A stretch of 64,000 bases of DNA from Bacillota bacterium (GCA_023439545.1 JAEXNT010000019.1:58710-122709), one strand, 5' to 3'. Positions 9,022-17,814 are shown, counted from the stretch's first letter. The notes: generated by a model from the sequence alone, not told the origin. Numbers and translations: made by a program.

Positions 9022-9771
9022 ATGAACAAAAATAGCAATGTTACCTATTGGAGCAGAACGTTACTCATTATTGCGGGCGTCTGCTTCGGTTTCGCAGTTT
9101 TCCTCATTTCAAACAATGTGGCAAATGGAAGCCATATTGTCTGGAGCATAATAACAGCTATACTCTCCGGGTTTTTAGCAAGTTATGTTTCCATAGTCAC
9201 AATGTATTATCTTTCTTACAAAAGAACCGTAAAATCCGTAGATATAAAAGACAAAAGCAACACAGACACTCCTGACGACGATTTCAACAGAGGGTTCCTC
9301 GACCAGTTTCTCGATAGCGAGGTCGAAGCGGCAAAAGCCGAAGATAAGCCGGTTAGCGTCATAATGGCCGATCTGGACCATTTCAAGGAAATAAACGGCA
9401 TGTATGGGCGTATTGTCGGCGACCATATCCTTGCGATCTTCGCACAGGCTGTATTGAGATGCTTGAGACCGACCGATTTCATAGCCCGTTACGGAGGAGA
9501 CCAGATAATAATCGTCCTCCCGGACACTGATGTAGAAGCCGCTAAAAAAGTTGCGGAGCAGCTCCGGGAGGAAGTTTCGAAGACATACGTACCACCAGTG
9601 GACGGAGTCGTTATATCTTCAATTTACTGCAGTACCGGCGTATCTGCCTACCCGACACTGAGTGACGATAGACGCACGCTGGTCAGGACATCCGAGCTCG
9701 CTCTCCGTCTTGCCAAGCAATCGGGCAGAAATTGTACAAAGGTCTATAATCGGGAAATTTCAATCAGTTGA
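9022..9771 (+). CDS. Membrane GGDEF-domain protein with degenerate signature
   Basis: The 249-residue protein has two membrane helices (about 13-31 and 39-64), a linker and a GGDEF domain (about 90-245). The metal-binding MADLDHFKEIN at 115-125 is intact. The signature at 158-162 reads GGDQI instead of GGDEF, which replaces a residue normally acidic and essential for diguanylate cyclase activity. No RxxD inhibitory site is obvious. It may be an inactive GTP or c-di-GMP sensor, or a weak cyclase. It stands alone and is followed by a terminator. Confidence 0.85.
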   Translation: MNKNSNVTYWSRTLLIIAGVCFGFAVFLISNNVANGSHIVWSIITAILSGFLASYVSIVTMYYLSYKRTVKSVDIKDKSNTDTPDDDFNRGFLDQFLDSEVEAAKAEDKPVSVIMADLDHFKEINGMYGRIVGDHILAIFAQAVLRCLRPTDFIARYGGDQIIIVLPDTDVEAAKKVAEQLREEVSKTYVPPVDGVVISSIYCSTGVSAYPTLSDDRRTLVRTSELALRLAKQSGRNCTKVYNREISIS

Positions 9772-9783
9772 ACTTGAATTATA

Positions 9784-9821
9784 AAAGGCTGGTTTACGAT
9801 TTATGCAAGCCAGCCTTTTTT
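9784..9821 (+). terminator. Terminator of the GGDEF gene
   Basis: A 9-10 bp stem AAAAGGCTGG with CCAGCCTTTT is followed by a T run. Confidence 0.85.
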
Positions 9822-9850
9822 TATGGAATATAGCAAAGTCTTGTTCAAAA

Positions 9851-9886
9851 AAACGCAAGTACTCGAAGCACTTGCGTTTTTTATTT
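9851..9886 (-). terminator. Terminator of the GGGtGRT operon
   Basis: A stem AAACGCAAGT with ACTTGCGTTT encloses a 9-nt loop. A-rich sequence on the left gives a T run on the minus strand, where the GGGtGRT gene ends. Confidence 0.85.
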
Positions 9887-9899
9887 ACTGTTTGTGCTC

Positions 9900-10898
9900 T
9901 TATTTCATAGCCTCTTCGATTGCAACCGCAACTGCGACCGTTGCGCCGACCATCGGGTTGTTACCCATTCCGAGGAAGCCCATCATTTCAACATGCGCCG
10001 GTACTGATGAGGAACCTGCGAACTGTGCGTCGGAGTGCATCCTGCCCATGGTGTCTGTCATACCGTAGGAAGCCGGGCCTGCAGCCATGTTGTCCGGATG
10101 CAGCGTTCTGCCCGTACCGCCGCCTGAGGCGACCGAGAAGTACTTTTTGCCCATTTCGTAGCATTCCTTCTTGTAAGTACCTGCCACAGGGTGCTGGAAC
10201 CTTGTCGGGTTTGTGGAGTTACCCGTGATGGAAACGTCCACGCCCTCAAGATGCATTATGGCAACGCCTTCTCTTACATCGTCCGCGCCGTAGCATCTTA
10301 CCTTCGCTCTCTCACCTTCAGAGTATTTGAACTCCTTAACGATATCGAGCTTGCCGGTATAGTAATCAAACTTGGTCTGGACGTAAGTAAAACCGTTGAT
10401 CCTCGAAATGATCTGAGCTGCGTCCTTACCAAGTCCGTTGAGTATTACCTTGAGCGGTTCGGTCCTGACCTTGTTGGCGGATCTTGCAATACCGATGGCG
10501 CCTTCAGCTGCTGCGAAGGATTCATGCCCCGCAAGGAATGCGAAACACTTGGTTTGTTCACGGAGCAGCATTGCGCCGAGATTGCCGTGGCCCAGACCGA
10601 CTTTTCTGTCATCCGCAACGGAACCGGGGATACAGAATGCCTGCAGTCCTTCTCCTATAATCTCTGCAGCGTCGGCAGCCTTTCTGCAGCCTCTCTTTAT
10701 AGCGATCGCAGCGCCAACGACATATGCCCACGCGGCGTTTTCAAAGCAGATAGGCTGGATACCCTTTGTGATCGTATAGGGATCGATTCCCTTGTCGTCA
10801 CATATTTTCTTCGCTTCATCTATGGATGCAATGCCATTTTTGTTCAATACAGCATTGATCTGGTTTATTCTTCTTTCATAGCTTTCAAACAATGCCAT
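9900..10898 (-). CDS. GGGtGRT family protein
   Basis: The 332-residue protein contains the family-naming motif SGGGTGRTLHPDN (about 250-262). It belongs to the GGGtGRT family (PF14057), found mainly in anaerobes. Its function is not established. It is consistently found next to a NifU-like scaffold gene, as here, so a role tied to iron-sulfur metabolism is inferred. The 18-bp gap and shared direction indicate an operon. Confidence 0.9.
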   Translation of the reverse strand: MALFESYERRINQINAVLNKNGIASIDEAKKICDDKGIDPYTITKGIQPICFENAAWAYVVGAAIAIKRGCRKAADAAEIIGEGLQAFCIPGSVADDRKVGLGHGNLGAMLLREQTKCFAFLAGHESFAAAEGAIGIARSANKVRTEPLKVILNGLGKDAAQIISRINGFTYVQTKFDYYTGKLDIVKEFKYSEGERAKVRCYGADDVREGVAIMHLEGVDVSITGNSTNPTRFQHPVAGTYKKECYEMGKKYFSVASGGGTGRTLHPDNMAAGPASYGMTDTMGRMHSDAQFAGSSSVPAHVEMMGFLGMGNNPMVGATVAVAVAIEEAMK

Positions 10899-10916
10899 GT
10901 CTTTGACCCTCCCCCA

Positions 10917-11609
10917 TTATTCTTCTCTAGGATCGATGACCCTGACAGCTTCATCGAACCGGCCATACTTGCTCGTTGCCTTCTTTACGGCCTCATTGGC
11001 GTCCATACCCTTTTTGACCATATCCATCATTTTGCCGAGGTGCACGAACTCATAGCCAATGATCTCATTGTTGGCGTCCAGCGCCGTGTGAGTGACATAG
11101 CCTTCAGCCATTTCGAGGTATCTGGGTCCTTTTGCGAGTGTGCCGAACATGGTGCCCACCTGGCTCCTGAGTCCTTTCCCGAGATCCTCGAGGCCTGCCC
11201 CTATGGGAAGTCCGCCTTCGGAGAATGCGGTCTGTGTCCTGCCGTAAGCGATCTGGAGGAACAGCTCCCTCATTGCCGTATTGATAGCGTCGCAAACCAG
11301 GTCAGTGTTCAATGCTTCCAGAATAGTCTTACCGGGCAGTATTTCAGCAGACATGGCAGCGGAATGCGTCATTCCCGAGCAGCCTAACGTTTCCACCAAA
11401 GCTTCCTGGATCACACCATCCTTGACATTCAATGTAAGCTTGCAGGCTCCCTGCTGAGGTGCGCACCAGCCGACACCGTGCGTAAGGCCCGATATGTCCT
11501 TGATTTCCTTCGCCTGTATCCATTTCCCTTCTTCGGGGATTGGCGCCGGTCCGTGATTGGGTCCCTTTGCCACACACGTCATTCTTTCAACTTCATGTGA
11601 ATAAATCAT
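10917..11609 (-). CDS. NifU/SufU-like iron-sulfur cluster scaffold protein
   Basis: The 230-residue protein shows an IscU/NifU-like core. Candidate cluster ligands lie in GWCAPQQGAC (about 52-61), ETLGCSGMTHSA and LVCDAINTAM, spaced as in the scaffold fold. The C-terminal extension (about 150-230) is typical of the version paired with GGGtGRT proteins. The start at 11609 follows GGAAAGGGG by about 8 nt; an upstream ATG has no site. It is first in the operon with the GGGtGRT gene. Confidence 0.85.
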   Translation of the reverse strand: MIYSHEVERMTCVAKGPNHGPAPIPEEGKWIQAKEIKDISGLTHGVGWCAPQQGACKLTLNVKDGVIQEALVETLGCSGMTHSAAMSAEILPGKTILEALNTDLVCDAINTAMRELFLQIAYGRTQTAFSEGGLPIGAGLEDLGKGLRSQVGTMFGTLAKGPRYLEMAEGYVTHTALDANNEIIGYEFVHLGKMMDMVKKGMDANEAVKKATSKYGRFDEAVRVIDPREE

Positions 11610-11912
11610 TCTATGACCCCTTTCCATGTGCAAATTAGATATAGATTATCTATGTTCTGGCTTTTGCCGGATTTGCATTTTGTGCAAAGCATGGCATTAA
11701 TGCCAACAACTATTTTACTATAATATTACCCAAAAGTATATGTGAATTTTTTATCACACAACCGGTCCTTACATGGTTGAATTTGTCACTTATCCTTGAA
11801 ATAGGGCTTCCTATTTGTTACGATGTATTTACATTATTTGCGAAAAGCTAAGGTCGTATAAAGCCTAAGTTAAACGTCAGTTATGTTTAGACGATTCCCA
11901 AAGGAGCAGAGC
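11610..11912. promoter_or_regulatory. Divergent promoter region, NifU-like gene / GH9 gene
   Basis: Minus strand: TTCACA (11741-11746) and TATAGT (11717-11722) with an 18-bp spacer face the NifU-like operon. Plus strand: TTGAAA (11796-11801) and TACGAT (11819-11824) with a 17-bp spacer face the GH9 gene. The plus spacer contains a perfect inverted repeat AAATAGG-GCTT-CCTATTT (11799-11816), a likely operator. Confidence 0.6.
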
Positions 11913-13559
11913 ATGGACAGCGAAAGCATCAACAGTGCGCAGGGTGCGATAGGTTTGAACCAGGCAGGTTACCGGCCGGGCGATGAAAAGCTGGCGTTTG
12001 TGGTTTCACAGGCGCGCACCTTTACCGTTTACAATACAATGGACGAACCTGTTTTCTCAGGGCGTATTCAGCCTTCTTCGTCCGATGCCGTCGAAACTCT
12101 TCCCATTGACGAAAAAAACGGAGAAGCCCCGGGCAGTGCGGACTTTTCCAGCATCACGGCAGAGGGCAGCTACTACCTGGTCGCAGGTACTGAAAAATCA
12201 CCTGCTTTTACGATTGGCGGTGAGGTTTACGGGACGTTGACAGCCGCGGCGCTGAAGGTCTTTTATTATCAACGCTGCGGTGGGGACGGTCTGGACGGGA
12301 AGTATGCCGGTCCGGTCTTTGCACACGAACCCTGCCATATGGGGCCCGCCAGATATTTCGACGAGTCTGATCCAACCTTTGGGAGCATTGTTGCCGACGT
12401 ATCAGGCGGCTGGCATGATGCGGGGGATTACGGGCGTTATGCATCGCCTGCAGCTAAGGCAGTCGTCGATCTTTTACTGGCCTGCGAGTACTTTCCGTCC
12501 ATTGCGGACATGGATTTCAGCGGTCCCCTAAAATTATACGGAGAAGTGCGCCATGAACTGGAATGGCTGCTCAGGATGCAGAACCCGGGAACGGGAGGAG
12601 TATTCCACAAGGTCACGACGCAGGTCCATGCAAACAGCGCATGCCCTCCCGAGGACGACCATGCGCAGCTTTACCTCTCCCCCATATCCGCACAGGCGAC
12701 AGGCGGGTTTGCTGCCGCGACGGCTCACGCGGCACGCGTTTACCGCAAGCTTGACTCCGGCTTCGCCGACGCCTGCCTGTCCGCTGCGATCAAGGCCTGG
12801 AAATGGCTCGAAAACAACCCGGGCGTCAACGAATACAAGGATCCCTCCTTCTTCCGCACCGGAGCCTATAACGATACTAGCGCCGGGGACGAACGCTGGT
12901 GGGCGGCTGCAGAGCTGTATGGTACAACAGGAGACGCGTCATATCTCGGCTATATGTCGGCGGCGCCGCTTCCTGCCCACGGTTTTGGGTGGGCCGATAT
13001 GGGCTCGTATGCCATGATTGCGTTCCTTACGGCTAAAAATACGGATCACGGAAGCGAACTGTATAAAAAGGTCAGGGAGTATTACCTGAAGGAGGCGGAC
13101 AGGCTGGTAAGCGTCTCCGGTAAGGAAGACTACAGAATCTGTATCGAACATTATGTCTGGGGGAGCAACATGCATGTTGCAAACAACGCAATGGCGCTGA
13201 TAATCGCCGACAGGCTGAATGCGGATAAAAAATACCGTCAGGCCGCTCTAGACCATTTTCACTATCTGCTGGGCCGAAATGCTATCGGTATGAGCTATGT
13301 AACGGGTTTCGGCGAAAACGCGCCGCGGCGCCCCCATCACAGGCCGTCGATGATATCCGGGCAGGCTGTGCCGGGAATGCTTGTTGGAGGTCCCTTTGAA
13401 CGCATCTGGGCGCTTGAAAGGGATCCCGCGTCGAAACTGTTCAGCGAAAGCACACCCCCCGCAAAATGCTACACGGACGTATGGGAGAGCTTTTCAACCA
13501 ACGAGATCTGCATCTATTGGAATTCTCCGCTTGTTTTCATACTTGGCTGGCTGAATTGA
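11913..13559 (+). CDS. Glycoside hydrolase family 9 enzyme without signal peptide
   Basis: The 548-residue protein opens with a cellulase-type Ig-like domain (GLNQAGYRPGDEKLAFV, about 9-90), followed by an (alpha/alpha)6 GH9 catalytic domain. Visible motifs are GGWHDAGDYGRYASP (catalytic-type Asp pair), WGSNMHVANNAM, HYLLGRNAIGMSYVTGFG, PRRPHHRPS and the C-terminal NEICIYWNSPLVF with the acid-type Glu. No signal peptide, dockerin or carbohydrate-binding module is present. A cytosolic cellodextrinase or glucosaminidase-like role is therefore more likely than a secreted cellulase. AAGGAG 6 nt upstream supports the ATG at 11913 over the frame opening at 11883. Confidence 0.9.
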   Translation: MDSESINSAQGAIGLNQAGYRPGDEKLAFVVSQARTFTVYNTMDEPVFSGRIQPSSSDAVETLPIDEKNGEAPGSADFSSITAEGSYYLVAGTEKSPAFTIGGEVYGTLTAAALKVFYYQRCGGDGLDGKYAGPVFAHEPCHMGPARYFDESDPTFGSIVADVSGGWHDAGDYGRYASPAAKAVVDLLLACEYFPSIADMDFSGPLKLYGEVRHELEWLLRMQNPGTGGVFHKVTTQVHANSACPPEDDHAQLYLSPISAQATGGFAAATAHAARVYRKLDSGFADACLSAAIKAWKWLENNPGVNEYKDPSFFRTGAYNDTSAGDERWWAAAELYGTTGDASYLGYMSAAPLPAHGFGWADMGSYAMIAFLTAKNTDHGSELYKKVREYYLKEADRLVSVSGKEDYRICIEHYVWGSNMHVANNAMALIIADRLNADKKYRQAALDHFHYLLGRNAIGMSYVTGFGENAPRRPHHRPSMISGQAVPGMLVGGPFERIWALERDPASKLFSESTPPAKCYTDVWESFSTNEICIYWNSPLVFILGWLN

Positions 13560-13660
13560 CGTATAATGTCATGAAGAACTGAAGAAATACATAAGAGGGT
13601 AAATCCGTCGAATACTATGGGCCGTGCCCGGAAGGAGGCTTAGGAAGCGTGGAGGATACG

Positions 13661-14137
13661 ATGATATACCGCAGGGCAACGCTTAAGGACATTGACGAAT
13701 TGGTCGAATGCAGGCTGGAAATGCGGCTTGAACGGGAAGCCGGCAATATGGCCATGGGTATTGAGGAATTCCGGAGCAGGAATTATGACTATTTTAAAAA
13801 CCATTTGCCGGACAACAGTTTTATTTCCTGGATAGCCCTGGACGAGGGCAATATAGTGGCGACGAGCGGTCTGTGCTTCTTTAGTGCGCCGCCCACCTTC
13901 AGCAACCCTTCAGGCAACACGGCATATGTAATGAATATTTACACAAAACCCGGATACAGGAATAGAGGCCTCGCCTCAAAGCTTATGGGACACATAATAC
14001 GGGAGGCTAAATCGAGGAAATGCGGTAAGCTCACGCTGCACGCCTCCGATATGGGCCGGCCTATATACGAAAAGCTCGGTTTCAGGAACGTCGGCGGCAA
14101 CATGGAACTATATGTTGATGAAGCAAGTATTGTTTGA
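13661..14137 (+). CDS. GNAT family N-acetyltransferase
   Basis: The 158-residue protein has a GNAT fold with the acetyl-CoA pyrophosphate loop NRGLASKLM (motif A, about 105-113) and a C-terminal YEKLGFRNVGG. The acceptor substrate cannot be inferred. The start at 13661 sits 5 nt after GGAGG; a GTG at 13649 behind GAAGGAGG is an alternative. No partner gene indicates a pathway. Confidence 0.85.
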   Translation: MIYRRATLKDIDELVECRLEMRLEREAGNMAMGIEEFRSRNYDYFKNHLPDNSFISWIALDEGNIVATSGLCFFSAPPTFSNPSGNTAYVMNIYTKPGYRNRGLASKLMGHIIREAKSRKCGKLTLHASDMGRPIYEKLGFRNVGGNMELYVDEASIV

Positions 14138-14195
14138 TACAATTCTAGCGAATGTAAGTTTATACCAAATATGATTAATCGAAGGAGTGGCATTT

Positions 14196-14336
14196 ATGAT
14201 GATGGCAGGCAGTATTTTCATAGTACTTTTATACGGTATCCTCCTGGTTCTCGGAATAGGCATGTTCATTCTTCTGTTTGTTCTCGGAATAAAGGCTTTG
14301 AGGGCTTTGGATATCTATATCAGGAAGAATCAATAG
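14196..14336 (+). CDS. Small single-span membrane protein
   Basis: The 46-residue reading frame encodes a hydrophobic segment (about 5-33) ending in a short basic tail (ALRALDIYIRKNQ). GAAGGAG lies 9 nt before the first ATG. It stops 17 nt before the zinc-ribbon membrane protein and is in a different frame from it. The longer frame running through both is spurious upstream of 14354. Function unknown. Confidence 0.65.
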   Translation: MMMAGSIFIVLLYGILLVLGIGMFILLFVLGIKALRALDIYIRKNQ

Positions 14337-14353
14337 AAACATGGGGTGAGGTC

Positions 14354-14803
14354 ATGGCAAAGATATCGAAGGAACGCAAGGCCACATATTATATCGGACT
14401 GTGTATGATAATTATCGGGTTGATGCTCTTTTTCTCAGTATTCATATCGGTAGCCTTTTCCATTGCAAATCCGTCAGACTTTAGTATTCCGCCCTTTCAG
14501 AACGGCGTATTCGGGTTTATACTAATAGTTGCCGGCGGTTTCGTCATGAATATAGGCGCCAAAGGCGCCGCGGGCTCCGGGCTCCTTCTGGACCCTGAGA
14601 AGGCTAGAGAGGACCTGAAACCATTCAACGAAGCAAAGGGCGAAATGATCAACGATGTAATCAGCAATATCGGCGTTGTCGAAGAGCTCGTCAAGCCTCG
14701 TGAACACGAAGAAAAAGAGATCATAAAGATCAAATGCCGGAGCTGTGGGGCTCTAAATGATGAAGATGCAAAGTTCTGCAAGGGCTGCGGAGGCGAGCTG
14801 TAA
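14354..14803 (+). CDS. Two-TM protein with C-terminal zinc ribbon
   Basis: The 149-residue protein has two membrane helices (about 13-36 and 53-70), a soluble helical stretch, and a zinc ribbon at the C-terminus (CRSCGALNDEDAKFCKGCG, about 127-145). The ATG at 14354 follows GGGGTGAGG. It forms a small operon with the tiny membrane protein upstream. Function unknown; the ribbon probably faces the cytoplasm. Confidence 0.75.
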   Translation: MAKISKERKATYYIGLCMIIIGLMLFFSVFISVAFSIANPSDFSIPPFQNGVFGFILIVAGGFVMNIGAKGAAGSGLLLDPEKAREDLKPFNEAKGEMINDVISNIGVVEELVKPREHEEKEIIKIKCRSCGALNDEDAKFCKGCGGEL

Positions 14804-14885
14804 TTCAAACAGTTGAAGTAAGGCGAACTGTAATTTATGCAGGTGCAGTTGAAGTAAGACAAGCTTTAATTCAAGCGGCCGAAGT
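14797..14885 (+). repeat. Degenerate direct repeat downstream of zinc-ribbon gene
   Basis: Two to three imperfect copies of a roughly 35-bp unit containing GTTGAAGTAAG, then GCGAACTGTAATT or ACAAGCTTTAATT. The first copy starts in the stop region of the zinc-ribbon gene, so the repeat looks like decayed duplication of its 3' end. Confidence 0.5.
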
Positions 14886-14928
14886 CCGGGCAGACCGGAA
14901 ATGCAGGGATGCAACGCAGGAGTTCTGA

Positions 14929-15312
14929 ATGACTACGGATGAGATAATAAAGTACTGTCTTTCAAAAAATGGAGCATACGTGGATTTCCCGTTCGGCGAC
15001 ACACCTATGTGCATAAAGGTCTTAAACAGGCTTTTTGCGCAGATCTATCCCAAGCCGGAGGCTCGCAGGATAACCCTGAACTGCGACAGGGCTGCGGGTG
15101 AATTCTACAGAAATGTCTATCCGGGCACGGTCATAAGGGGTTATCACTGTCCCCCCATACAACAGCCGTATTTCAATACGGTCCTTTTGGACAGGGATAT
15201 TTCCGATGATGAGCTTCAAGCGATGATCGACCACTCCTATTCAACAGTAGTCGGTAAACTGCCGAAGAAACAAAGAGAAGACCTTCTATCCGGCAAATCC
15301 GAGAATATGTAA
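14929..15312 (+). CDS. MmcQ/YjbR family protein
   Basis: The 127-residue protein matches the MmcQ/YjbR fold (PF04237). It starts with a helix ending GAYVDFPFGDTPMCIKV, has a central strand with LNCD, and ends DHSYSTVVGKLPKKQREDL, the family's typical last helix. Members have a CyaY-like fold; DNA binding has been proposed, but the biochemical role is unclear. GCAGGAG precedes the ATG. It probably shares a transcript with the gene 18 bp downstream. Confidence 0.85.
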   Translation: MTTDEIIKYCLSKNGAYVDFPFGDTPMCIKVLNRLFAQIYPKPEARRITLNCDRAAGEFYRNVYPGTVIRGYHCPPIQQPYFNTVLLDRDISDDELQAMIDHSYSTVVGKLPKKQREDLLSGKSENM

Positions 15313-15330
15313 GGCACAAGGCGGTGTAAA

Positions 15331-16323
15331 ATGAACGACTTTTCCGGTATTGCCCAGGAATTGTTGAACAGAGACCTCGAACCGGTACAAGCATATATCA
15401 TTTTAAAGGACATTCTGGAAGTCGCGAAAAGCGATAATTTGCTTATGAATGTTGAAGAGGAAGCCCTGCGAAGCAAATGGGTCAAAGAACTCGAGGATGC
15501 ACAGGAGCCGGATGGTAGCTGGGGACGCTTCCATTCCATGGATTCCGGCGTCAAACGGAAATTCCCGACAACAGAGCACGCCGTAAGAAGAGCTCTTGCC
15601 CTCGGTCTCGACGAAAACAGCAGCGTACTGGCCGAGACAGCAGCGTATATGTCCGCAGTTATCAAGGGAGATGCCGCATGGCCCGACAGAGTCGAGCATT
15701 TCAACGAATGGCCTGTAACGACCAAAATGATAACTGCCGCCACACTATCGGGGATATCCCGTAATCACCCCGACCTGCGGGCAGTATGGAGCTTGTGGTC
15801 GGAATTGGTCAAACGCGCTTTCAGCGGGGGCGGGCATGATCCAGACGGCGAAATGGCTGCATTCGGTGAGCTTACCGGAATAAATCCTACGAGAAAATCT
15901 ACAAAGCTTGCAAATATGTATCCTTTGACCCTCTTATCTTCAACGGACGGCAAGCTGCCGGACAATATCGAAAAAGCATATCTTGACTGGCTCTGGAACA
16001 ATAGAGAGGGCATATACTATCTTACCTCGTCCAGCATGGACATTTTACCCGAGATATCTTCAAAGGAATTTCCCTTCTGGCTCAGAGCGCTCGATCTCTT
16101 TACGGACTACAGCTATGGCGAGCGCCTGGCTGAAAACGCCATAAATTATATTTGGGGACTGCGGGGCGAGGACGGGTTGTGGGATTTCGGCAACGGCACG
16201 AAATCGGCCGGTTATGCGAAAAATTACTGCGGATGGCTGTTATCCGACTCATGGAGAGAGTCTTCAGACAGAAAGACCGACTGCACGATCCGCATACTTC
16301 TTCTGCTGAAAAAATTCGCCTGA
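15331..16323 (+). CDS. Prenyltransferase/terpene-cyclase-like (alpha/alpha)6 protein
   Basis: The 330-residue protein has QEPDGSWGRFH (about 66-76) and GEDGLWDFGNGTKS near the C-terminus. These resemble the QW repeats of the squalene-hopene cyclase/prenyltransferase toroid. It lacks a DxDD catalytic motif and is half the length of a true cyclase, so catalysis is doubtful. AAGGCGG precedes the ATG. It follows the MmcQ/YjbR gene closely and may form one operon with it and the beta-lactamase gene. Confidence 0.5.
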   Translation: MNDFSGIAQELLNRDLEPVQAYIILKDILEVAKSDNLLMNVEEEALRSKWVKELEDAQEPDGSWGRFHSMDSGVKRKFPTTEHAVRRALALGLDENSSVLAETAAYMSAVIKGDAAWPDRVEHFNEWPVTTKMITAATLSGISRNHPDLRAVWSLWSELVKRAFSGGGHDPDGEMAAFGELTGINPTRKSTKLANMYPLTLLSSTDGKLPDNIEKAYLDWLWNNREGIYYLTSSSMDILPEISSKEFPFWLRALDLFTDYSYGERLAENAINYIWGLRGEDGLWDFGNGTKSAGYAKNYCGWLLSDSWRESSDRKTDCTIRILLLLKKFA

Positions 16324-16347
16324 AAAACCAAAGGCAAGGAGGGACCC

Positions 16348-17190
16348 ATGAAAAAGATCGAAGTACTGTTATTTGCTGTTTTAACCGGATTGATCGGACT
16401 GACTGCCTGCGGCGGCGGTAAAGAGGCTCCACAGAACGTTAATACGGCGGAGAACACAATTAAAGCGGAAAGCTCAACCGGCAAGGAGACAGCAAAGTTG
16501 GTTGAAGTCTCCGGGGATTACTACGAAAGCGTCCCGGCGGAAAAGGATCGTGTAGAGCTATACAAGTTAAACGAACGGCTCTGGGTACACAAGACTTATA
16601 TGGATATCAGCGGCGCCAGTACGCCATCCAATGGTTTGATCGCGGTCACATCGGACGGCCTGTTCCTGGTCGATACGCCCTGGACCAATGAGCAGACCGA
16701 CGTGCTGCTTAAACTGGCAAAGAATGTATTCAAACAGGACATTACCGACGCAGTAATAACGCATGCCCATTCCGACAGGATAGGCGGCATCGATACGCTG
16801 CTGAAAAAGGATATAGAAGTCAGATGTACGGGACTTACTGCAAAGGAAGCGGAGAAAAACGGATTTACAAAGCCTGGGACGATCATCGGTGAGGAGGCAG
16901 ATTTTTCTGTCGGAGATATCGACATCGAAACCTATTATCCCGGAAGAGGCCATTCGCCCGACAATATCACCGTCTGGTTCCCCCGGTACAAGGTGCTGTT
17001 CGGCGGGTGTCTGCTGAAGTCCCTGGATTCAAAAGACATGGGAAGCGTTACTGATGCGGATTTAGGACAGTGGCCTTTATCTGTCGGCAAGCTTATAGAC
17101 AAGTATCCCGACGCCGAAGTCGTCATTCCCGGGCATGGCCGTTGGGGCGGCTCTGATATATTGGAACATACAGTAGAACTCGTAAGCTAG
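16348..17190 (+). CDS. bla: Subclass B1 metallo-beta-lactamase-like lipoprotein
   Basis: The 280-residue protein begins with a lipoprotein signal (LTAC, Cys21). The mature domain carries every zinc ligand of subclass B1: H139, H141 and D143 (THAHSDRIGG), H202 (GRGHSPDN), C221 (GGCLLKS, with Lys224) and H263 (PGHG). The whole order closely resembles Bacillus BcII. It would be tethered outside the membrane and could hydrolyse beta-lactams. Activity is inferred from motifs only. AAGGAGG lies just before the ATG. No mobile element, resistance partner or regulator is adjacent, so it looks chromosomal. Confidence 0.88.
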   Translation: MKKIEVLLFAVLTGLIGLTACGGGKEAPQNVNTAENTIKAESSTGKETAKLVEVSGDYYESVPAEKDRVELYKLNERLWVHKTYMDISGASTPSNGLIAVTSDGLFLVDTPWTNEQTDVLLKLAKNVFKQDITDAVITHAHSDRIGGIDTLLKKDIEVRCTGLTAKEAEKNGFTKPGTIIGEEADFSVGDIDIETYYPGRGHSPDNITVWFPRYKVLFGGCLLKSLDSKDMGSVTDADLGQWPLSVGKLIDKYPDAEVVIPGHGRWGGSDILEHTVELVS

Positions 17191-17272
17191 AGATTTGTGG
17201 CATATAATGTTAATTCAGGTATGATAAAAGCTCGGAGATCAGCCGATATTCAATTTGAAGGATGGATGAGCA

Positions 17273-17761
17273 ATGAGTATTGTGAGCGTAAATGAGCATA
17301 ACCGTAATATGGTCTCCGAGCTGGTGGCCAAAAACTGGGGTTCTCCATTGGTGGTGTCAAGGGGCAGAGTCCACAGCCCCGCGGACCTGCCGGGTTTCCT
17401 GTACATGGAAGGCAGCGATATCAAGGGCATAATCTCATACAGCATTTGTGACAACGAATGTGAAATCGTCCTGCTGGAAAGTTTTGAAGAAAACCGCGGC
17501 GTCGGCAGCTCTTTGCTGATGCTTACGATCGAGACCGCAACAAAACTTGGCTGCAGCAGGATATGGCTCATAACGACAAACGACAATACAAAGGCAATGA
17601 GGTTTTACCAGAAAAAATGGTTCGATCTGAAAGCGGTTCACCATAACTCGATAGCGAAAGCCAGACAGCTCAAGCCTGAGATACCGCTGTATGGCAATGA
17701 CGGGATTCCGATATTGCATGAGATCGAATTTGAAATGCTGCTGAATGCGGAAAACGAATAG
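17273..17761 (+). CDS. GNAT family N-acetyltransferase
   Basis: The 162-residue protein has a GNAT core with NRGVGSSLL (motif A, about 77-85, written here as ENRGVGSSLLML) and the helix WLITTNDNTKAMRFYQKKWF. The C-terminal piece (KPEIPLYGNDGIPI) is the tail seen in YhbS/aminoglycoside-like stand-alone acetyltransferases. The substrate is unknown. It sits between the beta-lactamase and glgB genes without clear coupling to either. Confidence 0.85.
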   Translation: MSIVSVNEHNRNMVSELVAKNWGSPLVVSRGRVHSPADLPGFLYMEGSDIKGIISYSICDNECEIVLLESFEENRGVGSSLLMLTIETATKLGCSRIWLITTNDNTKAMRFYQKKWFDLKAVHHNSIAKARQLKPEIPLYGNDGIPILHEIEFEMLLNAENE

Positions 17762-17814
17762 CGCCCCGGTACAATTAGTAATATAATTGAGAAATGAATA
17801 CCAAGGAGCCGCAG

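Noticed and set aside
14171..14353. N-terminal extension of the zinc-ribbon protein
   Set aside because: It overlaps the better-supported small membrane gene in another frame and lacks membrane or conserved character.
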